Source: Hyphomicrobiales bacterium (lineage in GTDB: Bacteria > Pseudomonadota > Alphaproteobacteria > Rhizobiales > Devosiaceae). Taken from it: DNA of 33,136 nucleotides. The stretch is taken from contig JAMONZ010000062.1 of the NCBI GenBank assembly GCA_027066315.1, positions 1 through 33,136 of the forward strand, given 5' to 3'. A model generated the notes under the pieces. The model did not search any database, was not told where the DNA came from, and was given only the letters and a program-made list of their open reading frames with translations. Below are positions 8,838-17,912 of the stretch, piece by piece (the stretch's first letter is position 1; the number at the start of each line of letters is the position of its first letter). Made by a program: the position numbers and the translations under genes.

Positions 8838-9577
8838 AGCGAAAAGTCTTCACCAAGGTAGACTTTTTTTGCATTCTCATCATTGGTGATAGTTTCTGGA
8901 GTGCCCTGTATCATCACCTTACCATCATTAATAAGATAGGCTCGATCAACAAGGCCAAGCGTTTCTCTTACTGAATGGTCGGTAATTAATACCCCAATGC
9001 CTTTTTTGGTTAATTGGCGAACAAGGTTTTGAATTTCTGCAACAGCAATTGGGTCAACGCCTGCAAAAGGCTCATCAAGCAACATAAATTTTGGATTTGT
9101 TGCCAATGCACGAGCAATTTCTACCCTGCGCCGCTCGCCCCCAGAAAGTGCTAATGCATCAGAGTTTGCAATGTGAGAAATTGAGAAGTCTTCTAATAAT
9201 TGCTCTAGTCTAGCTTTGCGCTCTTTTTTATCTCGAACATGACCCTCAAGTACTGCCATGATATTTTCTTTTGCACTAAGGCCTCTAAAAATTGAAGGTT
9301 CTTGCGGCAGATAGCCAATTCCAAGCCGTCCACGTTGAAATAGAGGCAGTTTGGTGCAATCGTGCCCATCAATAAAAACCTTGCCCTTATCGGGTTTTAC
9401 TAAGCCCATAATCATAGTAAAAACAGTGGTTTTACCCGCCCCGTTTGGCCCTAATAGACCAACGGTTTCACCACGTTTAACTGCAAGGGAAACGTTCCTA
9501 ACCACTTTTCTTTTCTTAAATGACTTGGCTAATCCATGCGCTATTAGCCAGCCTGTTTGATCTATTTCATTTGCCAA
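8834..9577 (-). CDS. lptB: LptB, lipopolysaccharide export ABC ATPase
   Basis: A 247-residue ABC ATPase with Walker A GPNGAGKTT, signature LSGGERRRVEIARAL, Walker B FMLLDEPFAGVDP and the H-loop TDHSVRE. LptB powers the LptBFGC inner-membrane complex that extracts LPS. It is the last gene of the rnd-lptC-lptA-lptB run. No in-frame ATG precedes the ABC domain, so a TTG start at 9577 is inferred; it is preceded by GAGG at a suitable distance in the 14-base gap after lptA. lptF and lptG are not in this window. Confidence 0.95.
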   Translation of the reverse strand: MANEIDQTGWLIAHGLAKSFKKRKVVRNVSLAVKRGETVGLLGPNGAGKTTVFTMIMGLVKPDKGKVFIDGHDCTKLPLFQRGRLGIGYLPQEPSIFRGLSAKENIMAVLEGHVRDKKERKARLEQLLEDFSISHIANSDALALSGGERRRVEIARALATNPKFMLLDEPFAGVDPIAVAEIQNLVRQLTKKGIGVLITDHSVRETLGLVDRAYLINDGKVMIQGTPETITNDENAKKVYLGEDFSL

Positions 9578-9591
9578 TTATAAACGCCTCG

Positions 9592-10062
9592 TCATTGTGA
9601 AAAAATTGCCGTCACCCTGCCACCATCCGATTGTGAGGGAAATTTTGATACACCAGTTGCAATATTCACTATTAATTCTTGCCCAGTGATAGTGCCACTT
9701 TCATTTATTACTATTACATTATCATAAAGAATAAGAATTTTTGTTTTAGGGTCATAAACCCCACGATCAGAAGTGGCTGTTTGGTCGGGTTGCTTAATTT
9801 TAACACTGCCAAGAGCAACAAAAGACTTGAGGTCAGAAGGCCCATCTTCACCATATGTAACTGTTACCTTATTAGCCCAAAGGGTAAAATTTGGCTGGGT
9901 GACAATAACATTGCCTTCAAAAACGGCATTTGAATCACTCTCATTCACCAAAAACTGATCTGAGGTAATTTTAACATCTTCTGCAAAAGCACCAGCAAAA
10001 AGGGAAATTATTATCCCTGCTAAAAGCAGTGGTTTAATAGCTATTTTGGTAAATAAATTCAT
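9592..10062 (-). CDS. lptA: LptA/OstA-family periplasmic LPS transport protein
   Basis: A 156-residue protein with a clear signal peptide: basic MNLFTKIAIK, a hydrophobic core, then the likely cleavage site GAFA-ED near residue 28. The rest matches an OstA/LptA beta-jellyroll domain (ITSDQFLVNESDSNAVFEGN, then VTQPNFTLWANKVTV). LptA forms the periplasmic bridge that carries LPS between LptC and LptD. It sits between lptC (12-base gap) and lptB (14-base gap), the standard operon order. Confidence 0.9.
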   Translation of the reverse strand: MNLFTKIAIKPLLLAGIIISLFAGAFAEDVKITSDQFLVNESDSNAVFEGNVIVTQPNFTLWANKVTVTYGEDGPSDLKSFVALGSVKIKQPDQTATSDRGVYDPKTKILILYDNVIVINESGTITGQELIVNIATGVSKFPSQSDGGRVTAIFSQ

Positions 10063-10074
10063 CTATTCATTCCA

Positions 10075-10689
10075 TTATTCTTCTTTTTTTATAATAAGGG
10101 TCACTTGAGTAAACTTGTAAGTTTGAGCGTTTATATCATAAATAAGCGTTTTTGAGTTTAATGTTGAGCCGTCAGAAAAAACAATTTCAGCACTATCCTT
10201 TGCATTAAGAATCTGTGTTTCCCAATCTATTATAACATTATTTAATTTTGAATTCATGCCACGGCTATCATGGACAATCATTTCATCTTTTACTTTTACG
10301 ACCTGTCCAACAATATCATAGTTAGCCTTTTTTGCTGTAGCAATAATGCTTAAATCATCAAGGCCCGTCATATCAAATTCAGCGTCGCTTAAGTCAAAAA
10401 CATCGCCATCACCAACAGCAGTGGTTGCCTTTTGAGCCGTAATTTTATATTTAGACCCATTTCCCATAGTGCCAGAATATTGTGGGGTTTCAAGGATAAT
10501 TAAATCTCGCTCTATTCTAATATTAGAAATATTATAATCATTACCAATGTTGGCAATATAAATTTTTATTACTAGCAAAGAGAGGATTATTAAGCCCACT
10601 AGAGGAACTAAAAACCGCATTATAGTTATAAAGCGATTGCGCCAAACAAGCCTATTGTAAAGAGAATTTTGTTTGATTTGCGTAACCAT
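10075..10689 (-). CDS. lptC: LptC, LPS export system inner-membrane protein
   Basis: A 204-residue protein with one N-terminal membrane segment (about residues 24-46, MRFLVPLVGLIILSLLVIKI) and a periplasmic LptC/jellyroll domain containing GTMGNGSKYKITAQKA and SKLNNVIIDWETQIL. LptC docks LPS from LptBFG onto LptA. Sequence similarity to E. coli LptC is usually low, so the assignment also rests on position directly upstream of lptA and lptB. The ribosome binding site is poor. Confidence 0.88.
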   Translation of the reverse strand: MVTQIKQNSLYNRLVWRNRFITIMRFLVPLVGLIILSLLVIKIYIANIGNDYNISNIRIERDLIILETPQYSGTMGNGSKYKITAQKATTAVGDGDVFDLSDAEFDMTGLDDLSIIATAKKANYDIVGQVVKVKDEMIVHDSRGMNSKLNNVIIDWETQILNAKDSAEIVFSDGSTLNSKTLIYDINAQTYKFTQVTLIIKKEE

Positions 10690-10725
10690 AATTAAACTTT
10701 ACTAATTTTAAAAACCTATCAAATT

Positions 10726-11340
10726 TTATTTATGAGCAAAAATATCGGTTTCTGCCCAACCCGCAAGATCAAGCTCAACACGGGTCTTTAAAAAGTCAAA
10801 AGAGCTTTGCGCCATTTTATCTCGCCCTTCTCTTATTAACATTCTATCAAGATGGCGTTTTATATCATGCAAATAAAGCACATCTGAGGCAGCATATTTT
10901 TGTTGCGCCACGCTTAAGTCATCTGCTCCCCAATCAGAACTTTGTTGAGCCTTTGACATATCAACACCAAGCAACTCTCGGGTTAAATCCTTTAACCCGT
11001 GCCTGTCGGTATAGGTGCGGGCAAGTTTTGAGGCGATTTTTGTACAATAAACGGGGCCAACCATTGTGCCAAACCGGTTTTGTAAGGCAGCTATATCAAA
11101 TCGAGCAAAGTGAAATATTTTTGTAACAGATTGATCGCTTAATAATTTTTGTATATTTGGAGCTGATGTCTGCCCTTTTTCAATCTGAACAATATCAGCA
11201 CTGCCATCACCGGGTGAAAGCTGCACAACACAAAGCCTATCTCTTAACGTTTGCAAACCCATTGTTTCGGTATCAATAGCCACAGCATTTTTATATGATG
11301 ATAAATCAGGTAAATCGCCTTTATGCATTCTAATTGTCAT
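10726..11340 (-). CDS. rnd: Ribonuclease D-like 3'-5' exonuclease (short form)
   Basis: A 204-residue DEDDy exonuclease: Asp23 and Glu25 in AIDTETMGL, Asp82 in FHFARFDIAAL, and Tyr149 with Asp153 in YAASDVLYL. The conserved RHGLKDLTRELLG segment is present. E. coli RNase D is nearly twice as long because of its two HRDC domains; those are absent here, as in the compact form found upstream of lptC in many alphaproteobacteria. It probably trims the 3' ends of structured RNA. AAGGG precedes the start. Confidence 0.9.
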   Translation of the reverse strand: MTIRMHKGDLPDLSSYKNAVAIDTETMGLQTLRDRLCVVQLSPGDGSADIVQIEKGQTSAPNIQKLLSDQSVTKIFHFARFDIAALQNRFGTMVGPVYCTKIASKLARTYTDRHGLKDLTRELLGVDMSKAQQSSDWGADDLSVAQQKYAASDVLYLHDIKRHLDRMLIREGRDKMAQSSFDFLKTRVELDLAGWAETDIFAHK

Positions 11341-11429
11341 TTTTTTGCCCTTGAAATTTAAAAAATATTAGATGATTGATGCCATAGCACAATGGTTATG
11401 AAAAGCTATTTAATCACTTAAATAAAAAT

Positions 11430-12704
11430 TTATTTCCCCTGATCTAGCTGCTCAAGCAAAGTCTGAATTTTTTCTACGTTTTTTAGATGGTTTTTTGACA
11501 TAGCAAAATTAAAACTTGTCTTTGTTCGCCCTGGTGCAAAAACACAAATATCAAGACCAGGGTTATGCGCACCACAATAAACAGGCTCAATAAAACTCTT
11601 CGTAAAATCTCCACTTAGTCGCTGAGGTGGAGTAAGAGATAAATTTAAATGATAGCCTGCAGAAAATCTGAAGGTTTTTGAAGAATAAATAAAGGGCAGA
11701 TATTTTTTTAAAAATCGATGAATGTTAAATATAGCATCAAGAAAATCTTGTGATGAATTTGGATTATTATTTTCTACATTTTTCAAAGATTTTTCGGCAG
11801 ATTGTGCGAAAGATATAAAATCTTTTTTCACCTTAAATTTAGCAACCATTGCATGAAATTTAAAAAAATCAGTATTTATCTTATAATCCCTTACACTATC
11901 CATATCTGCATAAACTATGGATATAGCCCTTTTAGAAAAGGCTTTGCCACCATCATTTAAAACAAATGCAACTGAGGAAAACATAAGTGTTCGTCGAGAA
12001 ATACCAAGTGATTTTGCAATGCGACGTAGCTTGGCATTATCAACCACAAATGATTTATTTGCTACATCATAGTTTTTTGATACTAAAATCTCTGCAGCTA
12101 ATACCTGCAATGGCGCAACAATGCTTGCAATGATTTTATAATATGTGCGAGTTAGAAATGATGCTTTTTTTAGCTTATCTTCACCTATCAATTCAGTTTT
12201 TTTTGAGCCTATTAATAGTGAGCTATCAGCCCCCTCTATCAAAGAATGGGTTGATAGAAATAAAATCATAGCATGGCGACCCTGATCGTCAGGTCCATTT
12301 TTTCTAATCACGGCTTTTATACGAAATAGGGGTAGGTTGGTATCGGTAAAAATTTCTTTTCCCTCAATATCCCACTTGTTTGGATATTCATTAAGCTCTG
12401 CTACAATTTTGTAAGAGCAAATTTTAGCTAAGATTTCTTCAGAGAAATCCACCCCATCGCCAACATTTTCAAACCCAGCTAATAATTGCGGGGCAAGAGT
12501 TACAAGTTGCTTTGCAAATCCTAAAAGGTTTGTATCTGTTATTTCTTCTTTTAAAAAAGTTGTAAAAAATACCGTATGACGAGCTTGATAATAATACCAC
12601 TGATTATCGGTGAAACCCTTTTGAGGATCATGCCAATTAAAGTTTCTAAAATTATTAGTTTTACAAGACTTCTCTAAAGTATTTTTAGCAATAATATTAT
12701 CCAA
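11430..12704 (-). CDS. Putative acyltransferase of the condensation/WS-DGAT-like superfamily
   Basis: A 424-residue protein that is not confidently identified. Two features suggest the CoA-dependent acyltransferase fold used by wax ester synthase/DGAT enzymes and NRPS condensation domains. One is THSLIEGADSSLL near residue 152, in the position and style of the HHxxxDG active-site motif but with the first His as Thr and Asp as Glu. The other is a C-terminal segment with the GLDICVFAPGRTKTSFNFAMS pattern, like the WS/DGAT tail. No signal peptide is visible. The start is a TTG with AGGGG seven bases upstream. It lies 107 bases downstream of the PilZ gene on the same strand, so a link to the secretion cluster is possible but unproven. 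Confidence 0.5.
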   Translation of the reverse strand: MDNIIAKNTLEKSCKTNNFRNFNWHDPQKGFTDNQWYYYQARHTVFFTTFLKEEITDTNLLGFAKQLVTLAPQLLAGFENVGDGVDFSEEILAKICSYKIVAELNEYPNKWDIEGKEIFTDTNLPLFRIKAVIRKNGPDDQGRHAMILFLSTHSLIEGADSSLLIGSKKTELIGEDKLKKASFLTRTYYKIIASIVAPLQVLAAEILVSKNYDVANKSFVVDNAKLRRIAKSLGISRRTLMFSSVAFVLNDGGKAFSKRAISIVYADMDSVRDYKINTDFFKFHAMVAKFKVKKDFISFAQSAEKSLKNVENNNPNSSQDFLDAIFNIHRFLKKYLPFIYSSKTFRFSAGYHLNLSLTPPQRLSGDFTKSFIEPVYCGAHNPGLDICVFAPGRTKTSFNFAMSKNHLKNVEKIQTLLEQLDQGK

Positions 12705-12811
12705 CGCATCACCCCTATTTGCTTAGAGGTTATTCTTAGCATATTCGTTATGTTTGATACTAGGTAATAAAATAAAAGCTAAAATAAGAGGCTTATGAGG
12801 GTTTTTGAGTT

Positions 12812-13213
12812 TTAGTTTTTTGCTTTATAATTGCGAGTAATGTAGGCAATTTCAGTTGCGCTTATTTCATCGAGTAATTGAATACCATAACCATCAGCAC
12901 GTGAAGCACGAATAATTCCAGTTACATTTATATCGTCAAGGATAATAGAAATGCGCTCAGAATTACGATTAAGCAAGAATAAAGATGCAGGTCGAAAGCG
13001 AACTCCTCCTTGTGAAACCTCAGCGATTATACCCTCAATTTCTTGCGAATTTTCGTGTAAAATCATCGTTGCAACAGCAAAAACACTATGCCGCTCAAAT
13101 GCTCTTTTATGAGCGTTTTTTTCTTGATCTTTTACTAATTGTTTTTGTAACTGCTCAGCATGTTTTTTATTTGTAGTGGTTTTTTCTTCTTCATGATTGT
13201 GATTTAATTGCAT
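12812..13213 (-). CDS. PilZ-domain protein
   Basis: A 133-residue soluble protein: a charged, probably helical N-terminus (residues 1-36) followed by a PilZ domain. The c-di-GMP-binding arginine motif RAFER is at 37-41, and the second motif reads EVSQGG (65-70) against the usual D/NxSxxG, so the first residue is changed. Family knowledge says such domains bind cyclic di-GMP and alter the output of partner proteins. It starts 11 bases after the MotA-like gene with a good AGAGGT ribosome binding site, which places it in the same operon and suggests it senses c-di-GMP for that channel or the exporter. Confidence 0.8.
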   Translation of the reverse strand: MQLNHNHEEEKTTTNKKHAEQLQKQLVKDQEKNAHKRAFERHSVFAVATMILHENSQEIEGIIAEVSQGGVRFRPASLFLLNRNSERISIILDDINVTGIIRASRADGYGIQLLDEISATEIAYITRNYKAKN

Positions 13214-13224
13214 GATGTCTACCT

Positions 13225-14622
13225 CTAGCCTTTATTATTTTTTTGAGCAGTTAATGGCATATGCATAAGATCATCTTTATTTGAGCCAATAACGTCTTTA
13301 TTCATGTCTTTTAGATTAGAGTGAAGTGAGGCCATATCTCCATCGGCAAGAGAAGATTTTATTTCTTCAAGTAAATCGTAGGCGTCTTCATTTGTCTGAG
13401 CTTCTTGATTGTCAAGTTCCATTGGCTGGGCTACTTCAAAACGAGATAATTGTCTATCAAGCTCCTTGAGCTTATTGGACATATGGTCATCACGCAATTC
13501 AAGTGAGCGGGCAAGTTTGTTGGTTGATTGTAATATTTCATCTTTTATATCATGATTGGCTGATACTAAATTAACTGTGTCGATTGTCTTTGCCATAGCA
13601 GTTCCAAGCATTTGTCCTTGTTCATGCACTTGGCGCGATGCACCTATTAGCTCATCAATTGCTCGGTGCTGGGTGCGAGAGTTTTCACTTAAAGCATTTA
13701 CAGATTCTGTTAGTCTATTGATTTTATCATTATGCCTTTTATTTGATGCTACAGAAATTCGTGCCGCACGCATAACTAAAGAGAGGCGTTTTTCTTCAAG
13801 CATTGCACCTTGACTATTATTTCCTGAGTTTGCAGTTTCGCTGTTGCTCCCTGGCTCAATCTCAACAATTGAAGAAAACCAATCTTCAATATTTGATACA
13901 AATTCAGAAAATCCCATTGCAGAAAAACGAACCATTAATGAAAGTACCAAAGAAGTTACTAGCCCAAATAAAGATGATGAAAAACCAACTGCCATGCCCT
14001 GTAGTGGAATTTGCAATTTATTCATCAATACAGCAATTGCCTCTGTTGGATCGCCAGAACTTAAATCAAGTGCTGCAAGAATATCGCCAACCGATGCAAG
14101 AGTTAACATTAGACCTAGAAATGTGCCGATCAAACCGAGCAAAACCAAAATACCAGAAACATATTGAGTAAGACTTTTACGATCTGACAGCTTCATATCA
14201 ATCGCATCAATTAATGTGTGCATGGTCGCTGGGGAAAGATTTATATTTTTATTCCTTGCCAATTCTTCACTCATAAGAGAAAAAGTAGGACCTAACACAT
14301 CTGGTTTTTCAAAAACGGTTGCCATTTCTTTGCAACGATAATGTTTCCACATTTTATCACTCTGAATGCCACGTTTAGCTACCATCGCATCAGAATAAGC
14401 CTCTTGCAAAGATTGCAGTGCCAAACCTTCATTGCGTAAAGTGAGAACAGAGCGGTAGACTAAAACAACACCAAAGAAAAACACACCAAAAATAGTAAGG
14501 TTAAGCACTACATTTGATGAAACTGATGTGATAATAAAATCGATTTGCCAAATAGATAAAGCAAGCACAACCCCAAAGACCACGCTCATTCTTATCAATG
14601 GAGTATGAACAAATTTCTTCAT
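13225..14622 (-). CDS. MotA/TolQ/ExbB-like proton channel protein
   Basis: A 465-residue membrane protein. Hydrophobic segments lie at about 12-30, 37-56, 157-178 and 205-232. The last two form the MotA/ExbB core (GLIGTFLGLMLTL, then GMAVGFSSSLFGLVTSLVLSL), the family signature. Residues 270-465 form a long polar, probably coiled-coil cytoplasmic tail. MotA/ExbB proteins make the pentameric shell of proton-driven motors with a MotB/ExbD-type partner. The partner gene lies just upstream, after 105 bases, and a PilZ gene just downstream. The function is inferred from family and context; it is not a flagellar MotA by context. Confidence 0.8.
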   Translation of the reverse strand: MKKFVHTPLIRMSVVFGVVLALSIWQIDFIITSVSSNVVLNLTIFGVFFFGVVLVYRSVLTLRNEGLALQSLQEAYSDAMVAKRGIQSDKMWKHYRCKEMATVFEKPDVLGPTFSLMSEELARNKNINLSPATMHTLIDAIDMKLSDRKSLTQYVSGILVLLGLIGTFLGLMLTLASVGDILAALDLSSGDPTEAIAVLMNKLQIPLQGMAVGFSSSLFGLVTSLVLSLMVRFSAMGFSEFVSNIEDWFSSIVEIEPGSNSETANSGNNSQGAMLEEKRLSLVMRAARISVASNKRHNDKINRLTESVNALSENSRTQHRAIDELIGASRQVHEQGQMLGTAMAKTIDTVNLVSANHDIKDEILQSTNKLARSLELRDDHMSNKLKELDRQLSRFEVAQPMELDNQEAQTNEDAYDLLEEIKSSLADGDMASLHSNLKDMNKDVIGSNKDDLMHMPLTAQKNNKG

Positions 14623-14727
14623 TAATTATTATCCGCCCTAGTCATTAGCTGGCCTCTTAAGTTATTCTAGTTAACAATTTGACAGCAAAGCCTGCCAATT
14701 TCGTTAATATTTACAAAAAAATTACCA

Positions 14728-15417
14728 TTATTTTACAAAAACTCTTACACTATTATAATCTTCTTCATTTTGAGCTGGGCGCACATTCACGGTTATATTG
14801 TCGCCAAGTATTTCATTCATTACAAGCACATTTCTAACCGATAAAAGCCTAAAATAGGCTTTACGTTTTGCTTGTGATAGAGCGGGGCTATTGGGGTTAT
14901 AAAATGACCAGATGGTAACTTTTTGTCCCTCAAGTATACTTATATGCTCTATCAAAAATTCTGAAACTTCTAAATTTGCCTCTTCATTTAATTCAACACC
15001 CCTGCCCTCAAATAAAACTGTTAGAATTGATTGAGCTGAGGTAACAACAATTATGTTTTCTTCTGGGTCTAATTCAGCTCTCTCTTCGGTTGCAACCACC
15101 ACCTTTTTTTCATCTACCACTGCACGAGACTGGATTTTAAGAGTGTTGTTTGTTTCAACCTCTAGAGTTTGTTTAACCTCCTCACTCTCATTGGGTGCAA
15201 CCACACCAATTGTTTGCACGCTTTCTACAGGAGTTAATATGGGTGGAGGTGCATCAACAATTTCAGCAACGATGACTGTTTTTTCAATCATTTGAGTAAT
15301 AACAAAAATCACAATAACCAAAATTATCATCAACAGGGTAACAACCATAACAATAGTTGAAAGCGCATCAACAAATCCGGGCCAATAATTTTCTTCTTCT
15401 TCTTGCCTTTTAGCCAT
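14728..15417 (-). CDS. MotB/OmpA-like partner of the proton channel
   Basis: A 229-residue protein with a short acidic N-terminus, one membrane helix (about 16-42) and a periplasmic part. The helix opens with YWPGFVDALSTIVMVV; Asp17 sits where MotB-type proteins carry the essential proton-binding aspartate. The C-terminal third (ILTVLFEGRGVELNEEA, then a region ending VRVFVK) resembles an OmpA-like peptidoglycan-binding fold but is diverged. It starts three bases after the ABC exporter stop, so it is co-transcribed with the exporter. With the MotA-like gene it should form an ion-driven complex anchored to peptidoglycan. Confidence 0.72.
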   Translation of the reverse strand: MAKRQEEEENYWPGFVDALSTIVMVVTLLMIILVIVIFVITQMIEKTVIVAEIVDAPPPILTPVESVQTIGVVAPNESEEVKQTLEVETNNTLKIQSRAVVDEKKVVVATEERAELDPEENIIVVTSAQSILTVLFEGRGVELNEEANLEVSEFLIEHISILEGQKVTIWSFYNPNSPALSQAKRKAYFRLLSVRNVLVMNEILGDNITVNVRPAQNEEDYNSVRVFVK

Positions 15418-15420
15418 TTA

Positions 15421-17781
15421 TTAACTCGCCTTTTTCAAAGAAGATAAAACTTGATCTTTTGGGCCATCAGCCATAACACGGCCATTGTCCATCCAGATAA
15501 TACGATCAACAAGTTTTAATAATTGCATGCGATGGGTAGCAATAAGCACAGTTTTACCTGCTAAAAATGTGGGCAATTCCTTAATAAGTCTATCCTCTGC
15601 ACTATTATCCATTGCCGACGTTGGCTCATCAAAAAGTAATACGCTGGGGTTTTGTAAAATGGCACGAGCCAAACCAACTGCTTGCCTTTCTCCACCAGAA
15701 AGATGCTCGCCACGAGGCCCTACATTTAAATTATATCCCTGTGGGTGATTTTTAGTAAATTGCGCAACGCCTGATAGGTTTACAGCCAACTCAAAACGTT
15801 CATCATCGATATTGCTAGCTCCAGCGCATATATTTGCTCTAATACTATCATTCATCAAAACCGTATCTTGGCTCATAAAGCCAATTGATTGTCGCAACAT
15901 AAAGGGTGACATTTGACGGCTGTCAGCATTATCAAGCATTATTGCGCCAGTTTGCGGCAAATAAAATCTTGGTATTAATTTTAAAAGAGTACTTTTGCCA
16001 CCACCATTTCGTCCTATGATGCCAATTTTTTCGCCAGCCTTTATATCAATACTTACCTCAGTTAAACTTTGACGCTCCGCCCCCAAATAAGAAAAACCAA
16101 CCTTATTGAAAGAAATATTACCTTTAAACCTAACCTCTGAGCGATTATTTTCATCACCACCAAATTCTTCTTTTTCATCAAGGAAAGCAAAAACATTATC
16201 AATTGAGCCTTGGATATTTGAAAATTGCCCCAGTTGTGAAATGAGCTGTGAAACAGGTGAAATTATCCGCCCAACTAATAAGGTAGCGGCGGCTAAATTA
16301 CCAAGTGTCATTGCGCCCGCATTGACCGAAACAGCACCAGCCGCAATAGTTAAAACAATTGTCATCTGAGTAATATTCATCACAAACTGATTCGCTATAG
16401 CCATTGATTGGCGGCTTTTGTGCGAAAGATATGCGCTGGCATCAGTTTTCCTTGCCCAGCGATTTAATAATTCATGCTCTGATCTAGTGGCTTTTGATGT
16501 TGCAAGAGTAGCGCAAGTTTCAATAGCCTGATCTTGCACTTCAACTCGTGCGCTATGCGTATCTTGCGCAAGTTTTTTTGCTTTAGCATTTCCCCAAATA
16601 ACAGTGCCAATGATAACAGCAATACCCAATATTGGTACAAGTACCACAGGGCCTGTTAATATAAAAACTAGGCCTAACATAATCAAAACAAAAGGCAGAT
16701 CTGCAAGAACTGCTGTTATTACCGCAGGGGTTAATAAGGCTGCATGGTCAAGCTCGGGCAGCATAGTAAAAAAGCCCTTTGACATTTGCTGACCTTTTTC
16801 AAGCTCAACACTTACCAACTTTCGATAAATAGATGACTGAAGCCTAAGAGCAGCTTTGACACCTATTGCTTCTTGCAAATTTATCCTTGCTGAACGAAGC
16901 CCAACATCAATACTAAGTGCTAACACTACCCCAATTGTTAATGCAATTAAGGTTTCAAACGCTCCATGAGGAACAACTCGATCATAAACAATGGTGATAA
17001 AAAGTGGCAAAACAACAAGCAAGCTATTGCTAAGACCTGCCGCTACTAACATTCTTTTAAAGTCTTTTTTACTACCCTTTAGAGAAATAGCAGCCAAGCG
17101 AGCAATGCGAGAATAGGTAGACTTAATAACATTATCATTATTAGAATTTATATTTGCAGCCTTTAATGCGGGGATTTTTAAATCATTTGCTTTAAAAGAT
17201 TTTGATTTTATTGACTCGTAAACACTAACCCAATTGCCACTGGCCTGATTGAAAAAACTATTTAGGTCAATGTTTATTCTGCCATGTTTGCCTATACAAG
17301 TAATGGCTGTTTCACTCATCGCTAGAATAACAACTGCACTGCCATCTTTTAACTCGGCAATAAAGGGAGTTTTTGCTTGAGCTAGTTCTTTAGCCTTGAC
17401 TTGATGTACATTAATTTCAGCACCCAATTCACTTGCCAGCGCAAAAATTGCCTCTTCACTAGGCTGCTCACCAAACCTTGCGCTAAGTGCTTCTTTTGAT
17501 GGAGCGGCAGAACCAAGCCATGAGGTGGCAAGAGTCAAAAGAGCGTAAGGAAATGAAATTCCATTTAAACTTATTGCTTTTTGAGCTGTTGTATTTTTAG
17601 CAGGGCGAGATTTAGAAGAAAAAGCATCGCTTAAACGTGAACGCATATTATTAAGATTGCTTTGATTAGCATGGGTTTGCGCATCATTTTTAGTAGTTTT
17701 TCCTACAAAAGCACTGCCATTCCCAAATTGTTTGTTTGGAGAATTAGCTATATTTGGGCTATTTGTCGGTATTTTGGACAA
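15421..17781 (-). CDS. Type I secretion ABC exporter with inactive C39-like domain
   Basis: A 786-residue permease-ATPase. A low-complexity N-terminus (about 1-70) precedes a C39-peptidase-like domain (about 75-190) that lacks the catalytic Cys. Six membrane helices (about 235-500) follow, then the nucleotide-binding domain with Walker A GRNGGGKST, signature LSGGERQAVGLARA and Walker B SVLLFDEPTSA. The domain plan is that of LapB/LssB-type exporters, which move RTX or adhesin-like proteins out in one step using an HlyD adaptor and a TolC-type porin. The hlyD-like gene is divergent 131 bases away. No secreted substrate and no TolC homologue are in the window. Confidence 0.9.
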   Translation of the reverse strand: MSKIPTNSPNIANSPNKQFGNGSAFVGKTTKNDAQTHANQSNLNNMRSRLSDAFSSKSRPAKNTTAQKAISLNGISFPYALLTLATSWLGSAAPSKEALSARFGEQPSEEAIFALASELGAEINVHQVKAKELAQAKTPFIAELKDGSAVVILAMSETAITCIGKHGRINIDLNSFFNQASGNWVSVYESIKSKSFKANDLKIPALKAANINSNNDNVIKSTYSRIARLAAISLKGSKKDFKRMLVAAGLSNSLLVVLPLFITIVYDRVVPHGAFETLIALTIGVVLALSIDVGLRSARINLQEAIGVKAALRLQSSIYRKLVSVELEKGQQMSKGFFTMLPELDHAALLTPAVITAVLADLPFVLIMLGLVFILTGPVVLVPILGIAVIIGTVIWGNAKAKKLAQDTHSARVEVQDQAIETCATLATSKATRSEHELLNRWARKTDASAYLSHKSRQSMAIANQFVMNITQMTIVLTIAAGAVSVNAGAMTLGNLAAATLLVGRIISPVSQLISQLGQFSNIQGSIDNVFAFLDEKEEFGGDENNRSEVRFKGNISFNKVGFSYLGAERQSLTEVSIDIKAGEKIGIIGRNGGGKSTLLKLIPRFYLPQTGAIMLDNADSRQMSPFMLRQSIGFMSQDTVLMNDSIRANICAGASNIDDERFELAVNLSGVAQFTKNHPQGYNLNVGPRGEHLSGGERQAVGLARAILQNPSVLLFDEPTSAMDNSAEDRLIKELPTFLAGKTVLIATHRMQLLKLVDRIIWMDNGRVMADGPKDQVLSSLKKAS

Positions 17782-17878
17782 TTTAAGGTGCTCTTTATTT
17801 AAAAATCGTTGTTTTTTATGTTTAGGGGCTGTGCGTAAATATCTGGTTAAGGTTAATGCTATCTAATGATTGGTAAGT

Positions 17879-17898
17879 TTTATTAACCATTTAATAAA
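17879..17898 (+). promoter_or_regulatory. Perfect inverted repeat upstream of the HlyD gene
   Basis: TTTATTAA at 17879-17886 is followed by CCAT and its exact reverse complement TTAATAAA at 17891-17898. It ends 14 bases before the GTG start of the adaptor gene and touches the AAAGG ribosome binding site. It lies in the 131-base divergent region between exporter and adaptor, so it could be an operator for both genes or an RNA hairpin masking the adaptor start. No regulator is identified. Confidence 0.4.
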
Positions 17899-17912
17899 GG
17901 TTAGGCACAAAA

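Noticed and set aside
14623-14727. Possible promoter (TTGGCA-like box) before the MotA-like gene
   Set aside because: No -10 box lies at a proper spacing; the match is no better than expected in AT-rich DNA.
12812-15417. Zorya-type defence (ZorA/ZorB-like channel pair)
   Set aside because: The MotA-like protein has a long tail as ZorA does, but there is no ZorC, ZorD or ZorE; the neighbours are an exporter and PilZ, which point to secretion.
13225-15417. Flagellar stator MotA/MotB
   Set aside because: There are no flagellar or chemotaxis genes nearby, the lengths and tail differ, and the pair is joined to the exporter operon.
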